Program-made: the position numbers and the translations under genes
Shown here: positions 60,666-64,000 of the stretch, in pieces
How positions within the stretch are numbered: position 1 is the first letter of the stretch
How the letters are laid out: each line of letters opens with the position of its first letter
Source: UBA5216 sp963924885
GTDB taxonomy: Bacteria; Pseudomonadota; Gammaproteobacteria; Burkholderiales; SG8-41
Length of the DNA stretch: 64,000 nucleotides
NCBI GenBank assembly: GCA_963924885.1
Contig: CAWUUY010000107.1
Coordinates: 1 to 64,000, forward strand
Reading direction: 5' to 3'
The notes under the pieces: generated by a model
What the model was told of the DNA's origin: nothing
Database searches by the model: none
What the model saw: the letters and a program-made list of their open reading frames with translations, nothing else

Positions 60666-61394
60666 GACGACTCGCCACATGCAGGCAATGCGGTATCTCT
60701 GGCAAACGTCATCGACCGCCTTTGTGATTGCTCCCCATACATTGGGTCTCGAGAAACTCCCGACTGATGGATGCCCGATGGCAACTACAGGAACGGCTGT
60801 GCTGAGGCTCTTTATGCGAAGCTCTCGTGCCGGGAATGCTCTGACCATTGTTCCTCGATGCTCCGCCCGAACTTCATCTGCAATGGGAATGCCCTCGCTC
60901 CATGTGGTGTAACCGTGAAGCGAGGCAAAGATCTCCGGCTTCATAGTCTCCAAGAGGATCATGCGCGGACTCACGTGCTCAATGATCTGCCCCAACCAGG
61001 GCTTGCTTTCCTTCATGCCCGTCAGTAGTGACATGCCATGAATCTCCTTAAAATCGCTTTCACGGGCAGAGCGGCGAAATGCCAGGTTGGTTTTTGGGAT
61101 TCGCCGAATCTGTTCTGAGCCAGACCGCAGCACATGTTGCAAGAACGGAAGCATCATGCGTTGAATTGTGTAGGAGCAATCCACGGAGTCGTGCTCGTAA
61201 TTCTTAAAGAACGAAGCGGATGCTGACTTCAGGGACTCAGGCTGATCGGGATCCCCGACTGGATTAGCCCCAAGAATGAGCAAAGGCGCCGGGTCAATGC
61301 GACTGTAGAATATCTTGCATAGACGCGCGTCGGACAGGCCGGTGTGTGCCCGGTACTCTGAATCGATTGCCCGCATTAGCTCGACCGTATCCAT
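60660..61394 (-). CDS. Uracil-DNA-glycosylase-fold-like protein, apparent integron cassette gene
   Basis: 244 residues, soluble. Residues 38-50 read LLILGANPVGDPD, like the GxNPG water-activating loop of UDG-superfamily proteins, and near 213-226 VPVVAIGHPSVGSF resembles their HPS loop. These two loops face the substrate in the fold. I cannot assign a substrate, and a nucleotide-processing relative is equally possible. The gene ends inside an attC site and lies alone on the minus strand between recG and ubiC, so it looks like a cassette cargo gene. Codon use is less GC-biased than its neighbours. Confidence 0.6.
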   Translation of the reverse strand: MDTVELMRAIDSEYRAHTGLSDARLCKIFYSRIDPAPLLILGANPVGDPDQPESLKSASASFFKNYEHDSVDCSYTIQRMMLPFLQHVLRSGSEQIRRIPKTNLAFRRSARESDFKEIHGMSLLTGMKESKPWLGQIIEHVSPRMILLETMKPEIFASLHGYTTWSEGIPIADEVRAEHRGTMVRAFPARELRIKSLSTAVPVVAIGHPSVGSFSRPNVWGAITKAVDDVCQRYRIACMWRVVA

Positions 61395-61917
61395 CTGCCT
61401 ATGAACACCCTCCGCTTTTCGTCGCCCGACTTTGATATGGGGCGACAGTTTTGCGCCCTAACTCGGCACGCTGTCCGGTTAACTTAGCGCCAAAACGTTC
61501 AGAAAAATTTTTATTAAACAATGTCTTAAAGCTGGCGTTGTAAGGTTTCATACAGCATTAAATTCCCACGAAAAGCGGCGCGGTCAAATGGCCGAGATTT
61601 TGCCCCTGTTCCTGCAAAACAAGACCCATTCGCTCATCAGCAATAATACGCGTAAACGGCTATTGCCGGATTTCGCGGGCACCAGCTCGTAGGTTGGGCT
61701 GACGCAAGAAGCCCAACGTTGCGGCGACACCGCATGAAACGACACGTTGCCGATCGGTGGAAACGGCATGCGCGCAGTGTTGTTGCGGTGCGTGCCACCA
61801 CAGGGCTTGTGTTGGGCTTCCTGCGCGAGCCCAACCTAAACGCGCTTTACAAACCACCACCCCGCCCGCAAACCCCTTTCTGCGATAATCCCGGCAAAAC
61901 AATAACCCCGGATCGAA
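61395..61917. other. Non-coding stretch between the cassette gene and ubiC
   Basis: 523 bp without a supported gene. It holds a possible degenerate second attC at 61453-61491 (GCGCCCTAAC ... GTTAACTTAGCGCC, with a short inner stem), an AT-rich patch near 61503-61530, and the REP-like pair at 61689-61837. Confidence 0.5.
61689..61837. repeat. REP-like doublet in inverted orientation (REPIN-type)
   Basis: Left unit GTAGGTTGGGCT...AGCCCAAC (61689-61717). The right unit GTTGGGCT...AGCCCAACCTA (61811-61837) is its inverted copy, each a hairpin by itself. The two units face each other across about 95 bp, the layout of REPIN/BIME elements. Confidence 0.7.
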
Positions 61918-62460
61918 GTGACACCAGCAACAACTCGCATGCCCCGCGACAAGCTCTGGCGGCTCGCGCCCAGCGCGGCAGGGGTTTATCAGCAGTGGCT
62001 TACGGATCGCGGATCGCTCACGCAGCGCATCGAGGCGCGTTCGCCGGGTATGAAAGTCAAAGTGCTGTTTCAAGGCCGCCGCCGTTTGCATCGCGACGAG
62101 CGGTTTCTGGCGCGTGGCGGCAGTGGACTGGCGCTGACGCGTGACGTGCTGCTGTACTGCGGCAACCAGCCCGTGGCTTACGCGCATAGCGTGCTGGCGC
62201 CGGGCGACCGTGGCGCGGGCTGGCGGCTGATGCAGGGCATGGGGTCGCGCCCGCTGGGCGCTGCGCTGTTTACCGATCCGCGTATCCGGCGGCTGATGCT
62301 GCGCCAGCGCAAATTGGGCCGCGGCCACGAGCTATACCGGCATGCTGCGCGCATCGTAAAATTCAACGGTACGCCGTGGGCGCGGCGCTCGCTCTTCGTG
62401 GCCGGCAATTCGCCTATACTAGTCACCGAAGTGTTCCTGCCGGGGGTGATAACGCTGTGA
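61918..62460 (+). CDS. ubiC: Chorismate-pyruvate lyase
   Basis: 180 residues from GTG 61918; ATG 61939 (MPRDKLWRLAP) is an equally possible start. UbiC removes pyruvate from chorismate to give 4-hydroxybenzoate, the first committed step of ubiquinone synthesis. LWRLAPSAAGVYQQWLTDRG, SLTQRIEARSP and the C-terminal LFVAGNSPILVTEVFLPG, with the catalytic Glu, are typical. It overlaps ubiA by 4 bp (GTGA), so the two steps are coupled. Confidence 0.92.
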   Translation: MTPATTRMPRDKLWRLAPSAAGVYQQWLTDRGSLTQRIEARSPGMKVKVLFQGRRRLHRDERFLARGGSGLALTRDVLLYCGNQPVAYAHSVLAPGDRGAGWRLMQGMGSRPLGAALFTDPRIRRLMLRQRKLGRGHELYRHAARIVKFNGTPWARRSLFVAGNSPILVTEVFLPGVITL

Positions 62461-63332
62461 CGCTGACGGAAAAACTAAACGCTTACGAAAAACTGATGCG
62501 GCTCGACAAGCCCATCGGCATTCTGCTGCTGCTGTGGCCGGCGTTGTGGGCGCTGTGGTTCGCTGCACCGCGCGTGCAGCGCCTGGATATCCTGCTGATT
62601 TTTGTGCTGGGCACCGTTCTCATGCGCTCGGCTGGGTGCGTGATTAACGACTACGCCGACCGCGACATCGATCCCCACGTCAAGCGCACCAAGTATCGCC
62701 CGCTCGCCACCGGGCTGGTGAGCCCGAAAGAGGCGTTGGTGATCGCTGCGGTGTTGCTGCTGTTGTCGTTCATACTGGTGTTGTTTCTCAATAAACTCAC
62801 CATCGCATTGTCGGTGGTGGCGCTGGTGGTGGCGGCGTCGTACCCGTATTCGAAGCGGTTTTTTCCGTTGCCGCAGGCGTGGCTGGGCATCGCTTTCGGC
62901 ATGTCGATCCTGATGGCGTTTACCGCCTATCGCAACAATCTGCCGCTGATTGCGTGGTGGTTGTTCGCGGCCAATATTTTTTGGGCTATCGCCTACGACA
63001 CCGAGTACGCGATGGTGGACCGCGACGACGATATGCGGCTTAACATCAAGTCGTCGGCGCTGTTGTTCGGCGTGTTTGACGTGGCGGCGGTGATGGCGTG
63101 CCATGGCCTGTTCATTGCCATCATGGCCGGCATCGGGCTGTGGACGAAGCTCGGCGTCGCTTATTACGTGGGGCTGGCGCTAGCGTGCGGCATGATCCTG
63201 CACCAGTATCAGCTTATCAAGACCCGCGACCGCGACAAGTGCTTCGAAGCGTTCCGCAACAACAATTGGGCGGGCATGGCGATTTTTGCCGGCCTCGCGC
63301 TCGATATGTATCACCGCATTCGTATTTTTTGA
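62457..63332 (+). CDS. ubiA: 4-hydroxybenzoate octaprenyltransferase
   Basis: 291 residues from GTG 62457, which overlaps the ubiC stop. A polytopic membrane prenyltransferase with about eight to nine helices. The two Asp-rich motifs are NDYADRDID in the segment CVINDYADRDIDPHVKR and DTEYAMVDRDDD, which bind Mg and prenyl diphosphate. It attaches the polyprenyl tail to 4-hydroxybenzoate in the inner membrane. Confidence 0.95.
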   Translation: MTLTEKLNAYEKLMRLDKPIGILLLLWPALWALWFAAPRVQRLDILLIFVLGTVLMRSAGCVINDYADRDIDPHVKRTKYRPLATGLVSPKEALVIAAVLLLLSFILVLFLNKLTIALSVVALVVAASYPYSKRFFPLPQAWLGIAFGMSILMAFTAYRNNLPLIAWWLFAANIFWAIAYDTEYAMVDRDDDMRLNIKSSALLFGVFDVAAVMACHGLFIAIMAGIGLWTKLGVAYYVGLALACGMILHQYQLIKTRDRDKCFEAFRNNNWAGMAIFAGLALDMYHRIRIF

Positions 63333-63346
63333 AAGAAGGGTTACTC

Positions 63347-64000
63347 ATGGTTTACGCCCGCCGTCTCTTTATTGCCGTCGCCCTGGCTGTGTCGCCTGCC
63401 GTGTTTGCGCAGGCGTACCCCACCAAGTCCATCCGCGTGGTGGTGCCCTTCGCCGCCGGCAGCGCCACCGACACCGTGGGCCGCAGCTACACCGCCAAGT
63501 TCAATGAACTGCTCGGCCAATCGGGCATTATCGACAACCGCCCCGGCGCCAACGGCATGATCGGAGCGGAGGCGGTGGCCAAGGCCGCGCCGGACGGTTA
63601 CACCATTTTGTGCGGCACCAACAGCACCAATGCCGCGCTGGTGAGCTTGTATAAAAAACTGCCGTACGATCAGGAAAAAGATTTTGTGCCGATCGCGTTC
63701 CTTGGCTCGGTGCCGCTGATTGTGGCGGTGAACAACAGCCTGCCGGCGAAAACGCTGAAAGACATGATCGCGCTGGCCAAAGCCAAACCCGGCGAGTTTT
63801 TGTATGCCTCCGCCAGCACCTCGCAGCGCGTATCGACCGAAATGTTCGCCAACATGGCGGGCATCAAGTTGACCATGGTGCCGTATAAAAGCTCGCCGCA
63901 CGCCATCACCGATTTGATTGCCGGGCAGGTGATGATGTTCACCGCCGATCTGGCGGTGACCATGCCGCAGGTGAAGGCGGGCAAGATTCGCGGGCTGGCG
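63347..64000 (+). CDS. Bug/TctC-family solute-binding protein, partial at window end
   Basis: 218 codons to the window edge; the 3' part lies outside. A signal peptide ends near VFAQAYP. TKSIRVVVPFAAGSATDTVG, IIDNRPGANGMIGAEAVAKA and AKPGEFLYASASTSQRVSTE are Bug landmarks. It binds an unknown carboxylate in the periplasm. An SD-like GAAAGAAGGG precedes the start at good spacing. It follows ubiA by 14 bp on the same strand but is probably an independent unit. Confidence 0.9.
   Translation, partial: MVYARRLFIAVALAVSPAVFAQAYPTKSIRVVVPFAAGSATDTVGRSYTAKFNELLGQSGIIDNRPGANGMIGAEAVAKAAPDGYTILCGTNSTNAALVSLYKKLPYDQEKDFVPIAFLGSVPLIVAVNNSLPAKTLKDMIALAKAKPGEFLYASASTSQRVSTEMFANMAGIKLTMVPYKSSPHAITDLIAGQVMMFTADLAVTMPQVKAGKIRGLA

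Overview
The window is GC-rich chromosomal DNA of a betaproteobacterium, most likely of the Burkholderiales or a close relative. The reasons are conserved gene orders (amgK-murU facing lptD-surA-pdxA-rsmA; ponA facing pilMNOPQ-aroK-aroB-dgt; dusB-fis-purH-purD-hemF; engB-hemB; ubiC-ubiA) and three Bug/TctC-type solute-binding genes. Most of the window is housekeeping; three stretches are accessory.

Layout. 1-605: remains of an IS66 and an IS630 transposase joined at one breakpoint. 694-8300: a phosphorus-scarcity block with a PhoX-type Tat-exported phosphatase facing away from an ABC transporter (phnC-phnD-phnE, here probably ptxABC) and a dehydrogenase with every recognisable hallmark of PtxD phosphite dehydrogenase, then an OlsB-like ornithine-lipid acyltransferase. 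8629-17105: a decayed element at the 3' end of tRNA-Ala(CGC). It holds an integrase reduced to about ten codons, a DUF839 fragment, a BrnT/BrnA toxin-antitoxin pair with a palindromic operator, Fic and RhuM remnants, a DUF6155 gene coupled to a truncated TOTE-type primase, a LexA-boxed umuD-umuC-(DnaQ::Cho) operon and a hydrolase fragment. 17175-50277: housekeeping genes for heme, purine, thiamine, pyridoxal phosphate, ubiquinone, shikimate, cell wall recycling and LPS assembly, plus the type IV pilus assembly operon. 50314-57848: a catabolic region with a Bug gene broken by one nonsense codon, an arylmalonate-decarboxylase/maleate-isomerase-like protein, a cupin, a TcuA-like flavoprotein, a second Bug protein, and a pair of overlapping acyl-CoA dehydrogenase genes. 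57939-64000: ridA, recG, a probable solo integron cassette (attC plus a UDG-like ORF), REP-like repeats, ubiC, ubiA and a Bug gene running off the end.

Signals that gene calls do not explain: (1) an AT-rich motif of about 27 bp, consensus near TAAGTATTTGTTTTTAAAC, recurs at about fourteen places, mostly at gene boundaries but in weaker form inside conserved genes; (2) a leader with mutually exclusive hairpins lies before hemB; (3) a candidate PHO box lies between phoX and the phosphite operon; (4) an attC-like site lies next to a single cassette without a nearby integrase.

All calls come from reading the sequence and recalling protein families. No search or structure calculation was run.
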